Below, one piece after another: positions 7,437-15,464 of a DNA stretch of 64,000 nt. The stretch is from positions 1-64,000 of the forward strand of contig CAILKP010000073.1 in assembly GCA_903834785.1 (NCBI GenBank), given 5' to 3'. Numbering within the stretch: position 1 is the stretch's first letter; every line of letters begins with the position of its first letter. The position numbers and the translations under genes are program-made. The notes under the pieces are model-generated. The model saw only the letters and a list, made by a program, of their open reading frames with translations. It was not told the origin of the DNA and made no database searches. This DNA comes from an uncultured bacterium. GTDB taxonomy: Bacteria; Planctomycetota; Phycisphaerae; Phycisphaerales; UBA1924.

Positions 7437-10207
7437 GCGGCGAGAACCGGCCGACGCTGAGCCCCGAGCAGTTTGCGCGGGTGCGGGCTGTGTTCCGCAA
7501 GGCAACGGAGGACGGGCTGAGTGAAGCGGCGCGAGCGGAGCTGGTATCCCGGGAGTGCGGCGCTGATGAGGCGGTGCGGGTGCACGTGATGGAGCTGCTG
7601 GGTGCCGATGCGGCGGCGGTGACGGGGCTGAGCCCGGAGGGCGGCGGGCTGGTTCGGCGGGCGATGGAGAGTTCTGACGGAGTGGAGAGCGGGGTGCGCG
7701 GTGAGGGTGATGAGTCGACGGGCTGGATCCGATCGGTTCCGGAACGGATCGGGCGGTTCAGCGTGCGGCGGATGCTGGGCAAGGGCGGGATGGGCGTGGT
7801 GTATCTGGCGACTCAGACGAATCCAGACCGCGATGTGGCATTGAAGCTGCTGCGGCCGAAGGGGACATCGGCGGGGCTGCGCGGTCGCTTTGCCAGGGAG
7901 ATTCGCGCGCTGGGGCGGCTGGAGCACCCGGGGATTGCGCGGATTTATGACGCGGGGCAGGAGAACACGGCTGAGGGGGAGATTGCGTACTTTGCGATGG
8001 AGTACGTGCGCGGGCAGCACCTGACGGCGTTCTCGCGGCAGGAGAAGCTGAACGTTGCCGCACGGGTGGCGCTGCTGGCCCGGGTTGCGGACGGGGTGCA
8101 GCACGCCCACGCTCGCGGGGTGCTGCACCGGGACCTCAAGCCGGCCAACGTGCTGGTGGCGGCCGAGGGTGACGGAACTGGCGAGCGGGTTGTGGAGCGG
8201 CCGAGGACGCGGCCGGAGGCGGGTGAGGGAACGCGGACGGCGGCATCGACGGTGGCGGGCTGGCAGGGCGGGCCGCAGCCGAAAATTCTGGACTTTGGTG
8301 TGGCGAGGATGCTGGAACCGGACACGCAGCACACGGTGCTGACGCACCACGGGCTGCTGGTGGGGACGGTGGCGTACATGAGCCCGGAGCAGCTTTCCGG
8401 CGATCCGGATGCGGTCGATACGCGGTCGGACATCTATGCGCTTGGTGTGATGCTCTACGAGCTGATTACCGGCGAGTTGCCGTTTGATGTCGAGGGCAAG
8501 CCGCTGGCGGAGGCGGCACGGCAGATCAGCGAAGGTGAAACCAGGGGCATGCGGACGCAGTCGGGTGTGGGTACGCTGCGGGTGGACAGGGACCTGGTGA
8601 CGATCACGCGGAAGGCGATGGCCCGGGATAAGGAGCGGCGGTACAGCTCGGCTGGTGAACTGGCTGACGACCTGCGGCGGTACCTGCGGGACGAGCCGAT
8701 CACAGCGCGGGCGCCGACGGCGGTGTACCAGTTGATGAAGTTCGCCAGCCGCAACCGTTGGCTGGTTGTCAGCAGTGGTGCTGCGGTTGCGGCGGTGGTT
8801 GCGGGGCTGGTGCTCAGCTCGGTGCTGTATGTGCGGGAGCAGCGGTCGAGCCAGGAAGCGAGGCGGCAGGCGAGTCTGAGCACGGCGGTGCGCGAGTATC
8901 TGCTGCGTGATCTGCTGACGGCGGCCGCGCCGTCGAAGATGGGTTACGAGGTCCGGATGCTCGATGTCCTGAGCGGAGCGGCCAAGGGCCTCAAGGAGCG
9001 GTTCAAGGAGCACCCGGAGATTGAGGCGGAGGTGCGGCTGGACCTGGCCGTGGCGTTTGACGAGCTGGGCAAGCCGGCTGAGAGCATGGAGCACGCGCGG
9101 CGAGCCAGGGAACTCTTCGAGCAGACACGCGGTGAGGATGCGCCGCGGACCATCGAGGTGATCACTCGGATGGCGCAGGTTGTAAGGAGTCAGCACGACG
9201 CACCGGCGGCGGTGGCGTACGCGTCGGAGGCGCTGAAGCGGGCGAAGCGGTCACTGCCTGAGAATGATCCGCTGCGGGGCCGGGTGCACAGCCAGATGGG
9301 GGCCGCGCTGCTGATGGCGGGGCGACAGACCGAGGCGGTGGCGGAGTTGAAGCTGGCGCTGCCGGTGTTTGAACGCTGCGGCGCGCCGTGCGAGAGTGAT
9401 GCGCTGAGCGTGCTGACGTGGCTGCAGGCGGCACTGACGGAGGTGCGCGACGATCGGGCAGCGCTGGAGTACTCGCGGCAGATTGCCCTGCGGACAGACA
9501 GGCTCTTCGGACCGGAACATCCTGAGGCGATTGCGGCGCGGAGCAACCTGGTCAATGCGCTGGTGAACTCCGGCGAGTTCAATGAAGCCGCGGAGGTAGC
9601 GGCAAACCTGCCGGCATTGGCGATGAAGACGTTTCCTCCGGGGCACCCGGCGCGTGCGTACACCCATCTGGCGGCGTCGAGCGCGATGATGAACGCCGGA
9701 CGGCGAGAGGAAGCTGAGCGGGTGGGGCTCAAGGCCCACGAGCTGTCGGTGGAGAGCTTTGGCGAGTTCGGCTGGGTGACGGAACAGTCCATCCAACTTA
9801 TGAGGAAGCTGTACACACGCTGGCCGGAGCACGAGGAGCAGCTCTGGGAGTGGCAGCTGCTGGCGATGCGGCTGCGGCTCATGGTCGCTAAACCCGAAGA
9901 GCACGAGGCCTCGATGAAGCTGTTTCGGGACGTTGTCGCCGAGCAGCGACGCCAGGGCGTTGACATGCCGATCGAGGCTGTGACACGACGGGTATGGGAC
10001 AACCGGGACGAGGTCGCGCCGTCGGGTCATGGGCACCGGGCGGTGTTTCTTGCCAACGCGTCGAGAGTTGCGGCGGAGCTTGGCGGCAAGAACATTGCTG
10101 CAGCGGCGCTGAAGCGGGCGAAGGAGTCGGTTGCTGATGCAGCGGATGCGGCCGCCGCGGCGGCGGCGATTGCCGCGGCGGAGGGTGCGGCTGCACCGGT
10201 GAAGTGA
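7433..10207 (+). CDS. Membrane Ser/Thr protein kinase with TPR-like C-terminus (pair 2)
   Basis: A 924-aa kinase if started at GTG 7433, which overlaps the sigma-factor stop by four bases as in the other two pairs; a GTG 24 bases upstream is possible but less likely. Kinase motifs: LGKGGMGVVY near residue 115, VALKLL, HRDLKPAN near 232, DFGVAR near 287, SPEQ and SDIYALGVMLYELITG. A low-complexity insert of about 40 residues separates the catalytic loop from DFG. A membrane segment lies at about 443-466. The C-terminal part is TPR-like and aligns with kinase 1, including the shared motif PPGHPARAYT. The end is Ala-rich. Confidence 0.9.
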   Translation: MSGENRPTLSPEQFARVRAVFRKATEDGLSEAARAELVSRECGADEAVRVHVMELLGADAAAVTGLSPEGGGLVRRAMESSDGVESGVRGEGDESTGWIRSVPERIGRFSVRRMLGKGGMGVVYLATQTNPDRDVALKLLRPKGTSAGLRGRFAREIRALGRLEHPGIARIYDAGQENTAEGEIAYFAMEYVRGQHLTAFSRQEKLNVAARVALLARVADGVQHAHARGVLHRDLKPANVLVAAEGDGTGERVVERPRTRPEAGEGTRTAASTVAGWQGGPQPKILDFGVARMLEPDTQHTVLTHHGLLVGTVAYMSPEQLSGDPDAVDTRSDIYALGVMLYELITGELPFDVEGKPLAEAARQISEGETRGMRTQSGVGTLRVDRDLVTITRKAMARDKERRYSSAGELADDLRRYLRDEPITARAPTAVYQLMKFASRNRWLVVSSGAAVAAVVAGLVLSSVLYVREQRSSQEARRQASLSTAVREYLLRDLLTAAAPSKMGYEVRMLDVLSGAAKGLKERFKEHPEIEAEVRLDLAVAFDELGKPAESMEHARRARELFEQTRGEDAPRTIEVITRMAQVVRSQHDAPAAVAYASEALKRAKRSLPENDPLRGRVHSQMGAALLMAGRQTEAVAELKLALPVFERCGAPCESDALSVLTWLQAALTEVRDDRAALEYSRQIALRTDRLFGPEHPEAIAARSNLVNALVNSGEFNEAAEVAANLPALAMKTFPPGHPARAYTHLAASSAMMNAGRREEAERVGLKAHELSVESFGEFGWVTEQSIQLMRKLYTRWPEHEEQLWEWQLLAMRLRLMVAKPEEHEASMKLFRDVVAEQRRQGVDMPIEAVTRRVWDNRDEVAPSGHGHRAVFLANASRVAAELGGKNIAAAALKRAKESVADAADAAAAAAAIAAAEGAAAPVK

Positions 10208-10218
10208 GGAACGCGATC

Positions 10219-11061
10219 TCAAGCGCGCGGGCGGAGCGAGGTGATGATGACTGCGGCGCCGATGGCGGCGGCGAGGTGCTTGAGGGTGTGGCCACTGACG
10301 AGCTGGCCGGTGAGGCGGAAGACGGGGGCGTCGGTGGTTTCCAGCACCTTCGCGACCGCGTATGCGATGCACGCGGAGGCCAGGACGGCGCGGCTGAAGA
10401 TGCGGCCGCGGGTGAAGGCCAGGACGATGGCGACGAGCAGTGCGCCGTACTGCACGACGATGTAGGCGCGGAGGTCGCCGGTGCCGGGAGAGGTGAGCTC
10501 ACCAAAGTGCCAGAACAGCACGCTGGCCAGGCCGGCGGTGACCAGCGCGGCAAGGAGCGCGAGCGAGACGGCGGAGGTTAGGCGGAGGCGGTCGGTCACG
10601 ACGGCGGCGACCAGGCCGGCGAAGGCGATGGTCATGGGAAGGCGGTCCCAGACGAGCGTGGTGTTGTTGGGCTCGATGTGGTACCAGGCGGAGCCGGGGC
10701 CGGTCAGGAGGACGCCGGCGAAGAAGGTGGCAAGGCAGAGCAGGTCGACCGGTGTGACGGGGTGGGCCAGGCCGCGGGACTGGCCGGCCAGAGCGGGGGC
10801 CAGACCGCCGGCAGAGCCAATGGAGCGAAGGCGGAGGGCGAGAGCACCGGTGCGCCACAACCCGAACGCACCGACGAGGACGAAGGCGGAGTTGCTCAGG
10901 ACATCGGCGGCGTTGGGGATGCCGAGCCAGGCGCGGGTATCGATGAAGTTGTGGTAGGCCTCGGGCTGGGTGATGGGGCCCATGACGGTGAGGGCGACGA
11001 GCAGGCCCGCAGCCGCGAGGGCCAGAAGAATGAGGACTGGGCGTGGAACGGGGAGCACCAT
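10219..11061 (-). CDS. Ceramidase-like (CREST family) membrane hydrolase
   Basis: A 280-aa polytopic membrane protein with about seven hydrophobic segments. GPGSAWYH followed by an Asp (VWDRLPMT) and a C-terminal GHTLKHLAAA give the Ser-His-Asp-His-His pattern of the alkaline ceramidase/CREST superfamily, whose members are zinc hydrolases that cut amide bonds in lipids. NAADVLSNSAFVLVG near the N-terminus also fits this family. The substrate is unknown; bacteria with such genes do not necessarily make ceramides. The gene ends 11 bases from the converging kinase gene. Its product is probably in the inner membrane. Confidence 0.75.
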   Translation of the reverse strand: MVLPVPRPVLILLALAAAGLLVALTVMGPITQPEAYHNFIDTRAWLGIPNAADVLSNSAFVLVGAFGLWRTGALALRLRSIGSAGGLAPALAGQSRGLAHPVTPVDLLCLATFFAGVLLTGPGSAWYHIEPNNTTLVWDRLPMTIAFAGLVAAVVTDRLRLTSAVSLALLAALVTAGLASVLFWHFGELTSPGTGDLRAYIVVQYGALLVAIVLAFTRGRIFSRAVLASACIAYAVAKVLETTDAPVFRLTGQLVSGHTLKHLAAAIGAAVIITSLRPRA

Positions 11062-11132
11062 GGGCGGCGGATTGTTGACCTGCAGCGCGTGCGGCGAGAG
11101 GAGGTGCGATGGGTGCTGGCGGGAATGAAAGA

Positions 11133-11168
11133 CCGCCCCGGCATCGCTGTGAAGCGATGCCGGGGCGG
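11133..11168 (-). terminator. Intrinsic terminator-like hairpin after the PEP-CTERM-like gene
   Basis: A perfect 16-bp stem with a four-base loop (stem CCGCCCCGGCATCGCT). On the minus strand it is followed by a short T-rich run (TCTTTC). It lies 69 bases beyond the stop of the gene at 11238-11879 and before the ceramidase-like gene, so it probably separates the two transcripts. Confidence 0.75.
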
Positions 11169-11237
11169 GTGGGCTCGGGGCTTGTTCGTGGAGAGGTGGG
11201 ACTTTGAACGCGGGGCCGGTGAGGGCCGGCTGGCGGT

Positions 11238-11879
11238 TCAGCGGCGGCGGCGACGGAGGGCTGCCAGTGCCAGGCCGCCGGTGATGGCGGCGGTGCCGGG
11301 GGTGGGGACCGTGACGATGAAGTTGTAGTCGTATCCGTTGTTGAACCAGCCCTGGTTGTTGTTGTAGTTGCCGATTCCGTTGCCGCCGGAGTATCTGGCC
11401 GCAGAGTCACCGACGAGGCCGTACCAGCCGATGTAGGGCTCGGGATGGGTTGTGGCGGTGGAGACAGCGAAGGCGTAGCGGGTGCCGGCGACGATGTTGA
11501 TCTGGGCGAGATCGAAGTCAAAGGCGGTGTAGCTCTGGGGGGCGAAGGCGTTCCAGGGCAGGCTGCGCGTGGCCAGCAGGGTCTCGGGGAGGTCGTTGCT
11601 GCCCAGCGAGAAGAAGGAAATGGTCAGATCGGGTGCACCCTCGCGAGCACCGGCGCGAACGGAAACGGTGTGCAGTGTGCCGGATGCGGTGGCGGTGAAG
11701 ACCTGACCGGCCATGGTGTTGGGGGCAAAGTCAAGTTGGAGGCCGATGGTGGAGGACATGAAGCCGTCGCCAGCGTGGCTGGCGGTGACGGTCTGGGCCG
11801 ACACAGTGCTGGCGGCGGCGGTGAGGGCAAGGGCGGCCAGAGTGGTGCGGGCGGAGTGTGAGGCGGGGTTGGCGTACAT
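11238..11879 (-). CDS. Secreted protein with PEP-CTERM-like sorting tail
   Basis: A 213-aa protein with a signal peptide (ALAALALTAAASTVSAQ). The middle is beta-rich, with no enzyme motif that I recognise. The C-terminus is VPTPGTAA followed by a hydrophobic stretch and RRRRR, the three-part plan of PEP-CTERM sorting signals, here with PTPGTAA in place of PEP. In other bacteria such tails are processed by an exosortase; none is encoded in this window. The protein is likely to be exported and surface-held. It is followed by a strong hairpin terminator and is divergent from the third sigma factor. Confidence 0.75.
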   Translation of the reverse strand: MYANPASHSARTTLAALALTAAASTVSAQTVTASHAGDGFMSSTIGLQLDFAPNTMAGQVFTATASGTLHTVSVRAGAREGAPDLTISFFSLGSNDLPETLLATRSLPWNAFAPQSYTAFDFDLAQINIVAGTRYAFAVSTATTHPEPYIGWYGLVGDSAARYSGGNGIGNYNNNQGWFNNGYDYNFIVTVPTPGTAAITGGLALAALRRRRR

Positions 11880-12154
11880 GGGAGTTCTCCTTCTCGTGCG
11901 GGGGTAACGGTGACGGGGCTGGCTTTCGCAGCTTGCGAGAGTGCCGACGGAAGCAAATACACCGTTTGCGGGCAGGAGCCATCACGATTTGAGAAGAACC
12001 CTGCCGGAAGCTGGAAATGCCTGAGGCCTTGGGCACGCTGGGTGGCCTCCGGCCGGGCGGGTTTTCCGGGAGTCGGGCCGAACTACAGTGTTTTTCTGAC
12101 GGTTGGCTTCCGGCTGTGTCGACTGGATGTGTTCTGGCTTGGTTCGGTATTGCC

Positions 12155-12727
12155 ATGACGAGCGAACGGCTTACGTTGCTGCTGCATCAGGTTCGAACGG
12201 GCCAGTGTCTGGCTACGGAGGAGTTGCTGCCGCTGGTGTACGAGGAACTGCGGCAACTGGCCCGGGGGATGATGCAGGGGCAATCGGGAGGGCACACGCT
12301 GCAGCCGACGGCTCTGGTGCATGAGGCGTATGCGAAGCTGCTGGGCAGTGCGGTATTGTCCGTTGAGAGCCGGGCGCACTTCTTTGCACTGGCGGCCCTG
12401 GCGATGCGGCAGGTGCTGGCCAACCACGCCCGGGCCAAACGGGCGGAGAAGCGATCGGTCGAGGGCGGGAGGATCACGCTGGCTGAGGTGGCGGCGGCAG
12501 GCGGGGAGCAGCGCGAGGTGGATGTGCTGGGGCTGGATGATGCGCTGACGAAGCTGGCATCGCTGGATGCTCGGCAGGCCAAGCTGGTGGAGCTTCGGTT
12601 CTTCGGCGGGCTGACGATGGAGGAGACCGCGGGGCTGATGAATGTGTCGGTGCCGACGCTGGAGCGAGAGTGGCGGGCGGCCAAGGCGTTTTTGAGAGCA
12701 GAGCTTGGCCGGGGGATGGCCGGATGA
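12155..12727 (+). CDS. ECF-type RNA polymerase sigma factor (pair 3)
   Basis: A 190-aa sigma factor of the same family as those at 3341 and 6849 but more divergent. It keeps LVYEELRQLARGMM, HTLQPTALVHEAYAKLL and HFFALAALAMRQVLANHARAKRA (region 2), and VELRFFGGLTMEETAGLMN with the region-4 helix-turn-helix. I chose ATG 12155 because residues encoded upstream of it have no family similarity. The stop overlaps the kinase start by four bases (ATGA). The Thr-Leu-Glu-Arg-Glu-Trp recognition-helix end (TLEREWRAAKAFLRAEL) differs from pairs 1 and 2, which suggests a different promoter specificity. Confidence 0.88.
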   Translation: MTSERLTLLLHQVRTGQCLATEELLPLVYEELRQLARGMMQGQSGGHTLQPTALVHEAYAKLLGSAVLSVESRAHFFALAALAMRQVLANHARAKRAEKRSVEGGRITLAEVAAAGGEQREVDVLGLDDALTKLASLDARQAKLVELRFFGGLTMEETAGLMNVSVPTLEREWRAAKAFLRAELGRGMAG

Positions 12728-14931
12728 CTCCCGAGCAGTACGCCAAGGCCAAGGACATCTTTCTGCTGGTGTGTGACCTGCCGGCGTCGGAGCGGGCGGG
12801 GCGGCTTGCGGAACTGGCGGGAGGTGACGAAACGGTGCGGGAGCAGGCCGAGCGGATGCTGGGCAACGATGCCGGCACCGAGGCGGGTGACTCCGAGTTT
12901 GGCGGTCAGCAACTCCGCGAGGGATTGGAAGCGATCCTGCGGACGGCCGGTGATGGCGGTGCGGATGGGGGTGAGCGGGCGATGCCGGAGCGGATCGGCC
13001 CGTACCGCGTGGTGCGGCGGGCGGGCAGCGGCGGGATGGGCGATGTGTACGAGGCGGAGCAGGAGTCGCCCAGGCGGCGGGTGGCCATCAAGCTGATGCG
13101 GAGCGGGCTGCAGTCTGAGGCGCTGGTGCGGCGGTTCCGGCGGGAGATCGAGTTTCTGGGCCGGCTCTCGCACCCCGGTGTGGCGCAGGTGTTTGAGGCG
13201 GGGGTGACGAGCATCGGCGGGGCGAGGGTGCCTTACTGCGTGATGGAGTATGTTGATGGCGTGCCGCTGACGGCGTACGCGGCGGCGCGGGGGTTGGATG
13301 TGGAGGCCAAGCTGAGGCTGTTCGCGGCGATCTGCGATGTGGTCCAGTACGCGCACCAGCAGGGGGTGATTCACCGAGATCTCAAGCCGGCGAACATTCT
13401 GATTCAGGAGCGCGGGACGGTGGGGGGCGGCGAGAAGCGGCTGACGGGGACTGGTGCGGCGTGGGGTGTTGCGGTGGGGGTGGGTGATGCGCTGCCGCGG
13501 ATTCTGGACTTTGGGATTGCCAGGGCGGTGGATGCGGAGAACGGGGGCGGAGGTGCGGGAGGCGGGGTGACGCTGGCGACGGAGGCGGGGCAGATCATCG
13601 GCACGGTGGCGTACATGAGCCCGGAGCAGATTGCCGGGCGGGGCGGTGAGGTGGACACGCGGACGGACGTATACGCGCTGGGGGTGATCCTCTTTGAGTT
13701 GCTGACGGGCAAGCTGCCGCACCGGACGGACGGGATGGCGCTGCTGGAGGCGGCACGGGTGAAACAGGAAGAGCCGTCGCGGCTGTCGACGGTGGATCGG
13801 TCGCTGCGGGGAGATCTGGAGACGATCGCCAGCAAGGCACTGGAGGTGGAGAAGGGGCGGCGGTACGGGAGCGCATCGGAACTGGGGATGGACGTGCGGC
13901 GGTACCTGGCCAGCGAGGTGATCGCGGCGCGACCGGCGACAGTGATGTACCAGTTGCGGAAGTTCGCAGGTCGCAATCGCAGACTGGTGGCGCTGGGTGT
14001 GGTAGCGGTGCTGGCACTGGTCGGCGGTTTGGTGGCCACGGTGGTGCAGGGCAGGATCGCGGTGCGCGAGCGGGATGTGGCGATGCGGAAGACGGAGGTG
14101 GCCGAGGCGGTCTCGAACGTGCTGCTGGAGGCGCTGACGGTGGCGACGCCGAAGGGTGCGCTGGGCAAGGAGCCGCGACTGATTGATGCGATCGAGCGGA
14201 TTGAGCGGCAGGCGCTCGATGAGAAGACGGTGCTGGCCTCGGAAGTGCGGGCGGTGGTGCTGAATGTGATCGGGATCATTCACCGCGAGCGGGGTGATCT
14301 GGAGCGGGCGGAGAAGGTCTTCGGGATGGCGCTGGAGATCCGGCGGAAGGTGCTGGCGGGGGATGATCCGAATCTGGCGGACTCGCTGAACAACATGGGG
14401 CTGCTGCGGCGGAAGCAGGAGCGGTTTGCCGAGGCGGCGGCGTTCATGGCCGAAGCGGTGGAGGTGCAGCGGCGGAGTTCGTTTACCGATGGGGAGCGGC
14501 TGGCCAGGAACATTTACAATCTGGGGTCGGCGTACATCTCGTCAGGTGAGCTGGAGAAGGCCGGGCCGCTGCTGGATGAGTCAGCCGGGATGTACGAGCG
14601 GATGTACGGGGCCGAGTCGCAGTTCATGGCGATCAACCTGGAGGCACGCGCGCGGCTTGCGCTGGCCGGGGGGCGTGCCGAGGAGGCATTGGGGTACGCC
14701 GAGCGGGCGGTGGCGATGTTCCGCAAGACAGCGGGGCCGGTGCATCCGAGCATTGCGACATCGCTGCGGCAGCAGGGGCTGGCGGCGCTGGGCAAGGGCG
14801 ACCGGGCAGCAGCCGTGAAGCTGTTCGCGGAGGCGGAGGCGATGGCGGTGAAGGTGTTCCCGGGCGAGCCGCCGCACGCGACGCTGCGGGCGATCCGGGA
14901 GGATTTGAAGCGGGCGGAGAGTGGGGGGTGA
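12724..14931 (+). CDS. Membrane Ser/Thr protein kinase with TPR repeats (pair 3)
   Basis: A 735-aa kinase from ATG 12724, which overlaps the sigma stop by four bases. Motifs: AGSGGMGDVYEAE near residue 100, VAIKLM, HRDLKPAN near 217, DFGIAR near 262, SPEQ and TDVYALGVILFELLTG. A Gly-rich insert of about 30 residues again separates the catalytic loop from DFG. A membrane segment lies near 420-442. The C-terminal part has recognisable tetratricopeptide repeats (LADSLNNMGLLRRKQERFAE and similar), shorter than in kinases 1 and 2. It is likely to regulate the co-encoded sigma factor, by inference from the gene pairing. Confidence 0.9.
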   Translation: MTPEQYAKAKDIFLLVCDLPASERAGRLAELAGGDETVREQAERMLGNDAGTEAGDSEFGGQQLREGLEAILRTAGDGGADGGERAMPERIGPYRVVRRAGSGGMGDVYEAEQESPRRRVAIKLMRSGLQSEALVRRFRREIEFLGRLSHPGVAQVFEAGVTSIGGARVPYCVMEYVDGVPLTAYAAARGLDVEAKLRLFAAICDVVQYAHQQGVIHRDLKPANILIQERGTVGGGEKRLTGTGAAWGVAVGVGDALPRILDFGIARAVDAENGGGGAGGGVTLATEAGQIIGTVAYMSPEQIAGRGGEVDTRTDVYALGVILFELLTGKLPHRTDGMALLEAARVKQEEPSRLSTVDRSLRGDLETIASKALEVEKGRRYGSASELGMDVRRYLASEVIAARPATVMYQLRKFAGRNRRLVALGVVAVLALVGGLVATVVQGRIAVRERDVAMRKTEVAEAVSNVLLEALTVATPKGALGKEPRLIDAIERIERQALDEKTVLASEVRAVVLNVIGIIHRERGDLERAEKVFGMALEIRRKVLAGDDPNLADSLNNMGLLRRKQERFAEAAAFMAEAVEVQRRSSFTDGERLARNIYNLGSAYISSGELEKAGPLLDESAGMYERMYGAESQFMAINLEARARLALAGGRAEEALGYAERAVAMFRKTAGPVHPSIATSLRQQGLAALGKGDRAAAVKLFAEAEAMAVKVFPGEPPHATLRAIREDLKRAESGG

Positions 14932-14955
14932 GGGGGTGCGGTGAGTGAGCGGGTA

Positions 14956-15435
14956 TCAGAGTGGCGACAGTGGCCGCGATGCCGACGTGGAATGGCCGCA
15001 CTCGGGGCAGGGAGCCGCTGATGGGAGGCCGGCGCGGGGGTAGCGGCAGCGGGCGCACGTGATCAATGCGGCGTGAGCCAGACGGCGGCGGCGTTGGCGA
15101 AGGGCGTGCAGCATGAGTGCGAGGCCGAGCAGCGGCAGCGGCCAGAGCGGCAACTGGATCATGAAACTCGGTGGGGACGGGCGGTAGATTGGTGAGGGCC
15201 ACCAGATCAACTGATCAAGCGTGGGGCGTGGGAGGATGGACGAGAGTCCAGGCTGGTAGAACGTTGCGCCGTTGATGAGATAGATTGTGCCGCGGTGCAG
15301 GGCGATGGTGAAGTCGGTGGTGCCGGGACCGGGGCCGGTGCGGTAGCCGACAATCCAGAGACTGGCGAACCAAGCGGCTAGGCCGAGGCCGAGTGCGAGA
15401 AGTCCGGCAGCGAGTTGGAGTCTGATGCGGAACAT
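14956..15435 (-). CDS. Membrane protein with C-terminal zinc ribbon
   Basis: A 159-aa protein. A hydrophobic segment at residues 6-30 and a second at about 95-112 flank a Pro-rich loop. The C-terminus has CARC followed by about 12 residues and CPECGHS, a Cys4 zinc ribbon. This layout is widespread among small planctomycete membrane proteins of unknown role. It starts 29 bases after the stop of the AAA+ ATPase gene on the same strand, so they may form an operon. No function can be assigned. Confidence 0.6.
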   Translation of the reverse strand: MFRIRLQLAAGLLALGLGLAAWFASLWIVGYRTGPGPGTTDFTIALHRGTIYLINGATFYQPGLSSILPRPTLDQLIWWPSPIYRPSPPSFMIQLPLWPLPLLGLALMLHALRQRRRRLAHAALITCARCRYPRAGLPSAAPCPECGHSTSASRPLSPL

Positions 15436-15464
15436 TCGCAGAAGAGGACGGGAGCGGGCTCAAG

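Noticed and set aside
7127-9196. 689-codon minus-strand open frame
   Set aside because: Antisense shadow of sigma factor 2 and kinase 2, Arg/His/Pro-rich.
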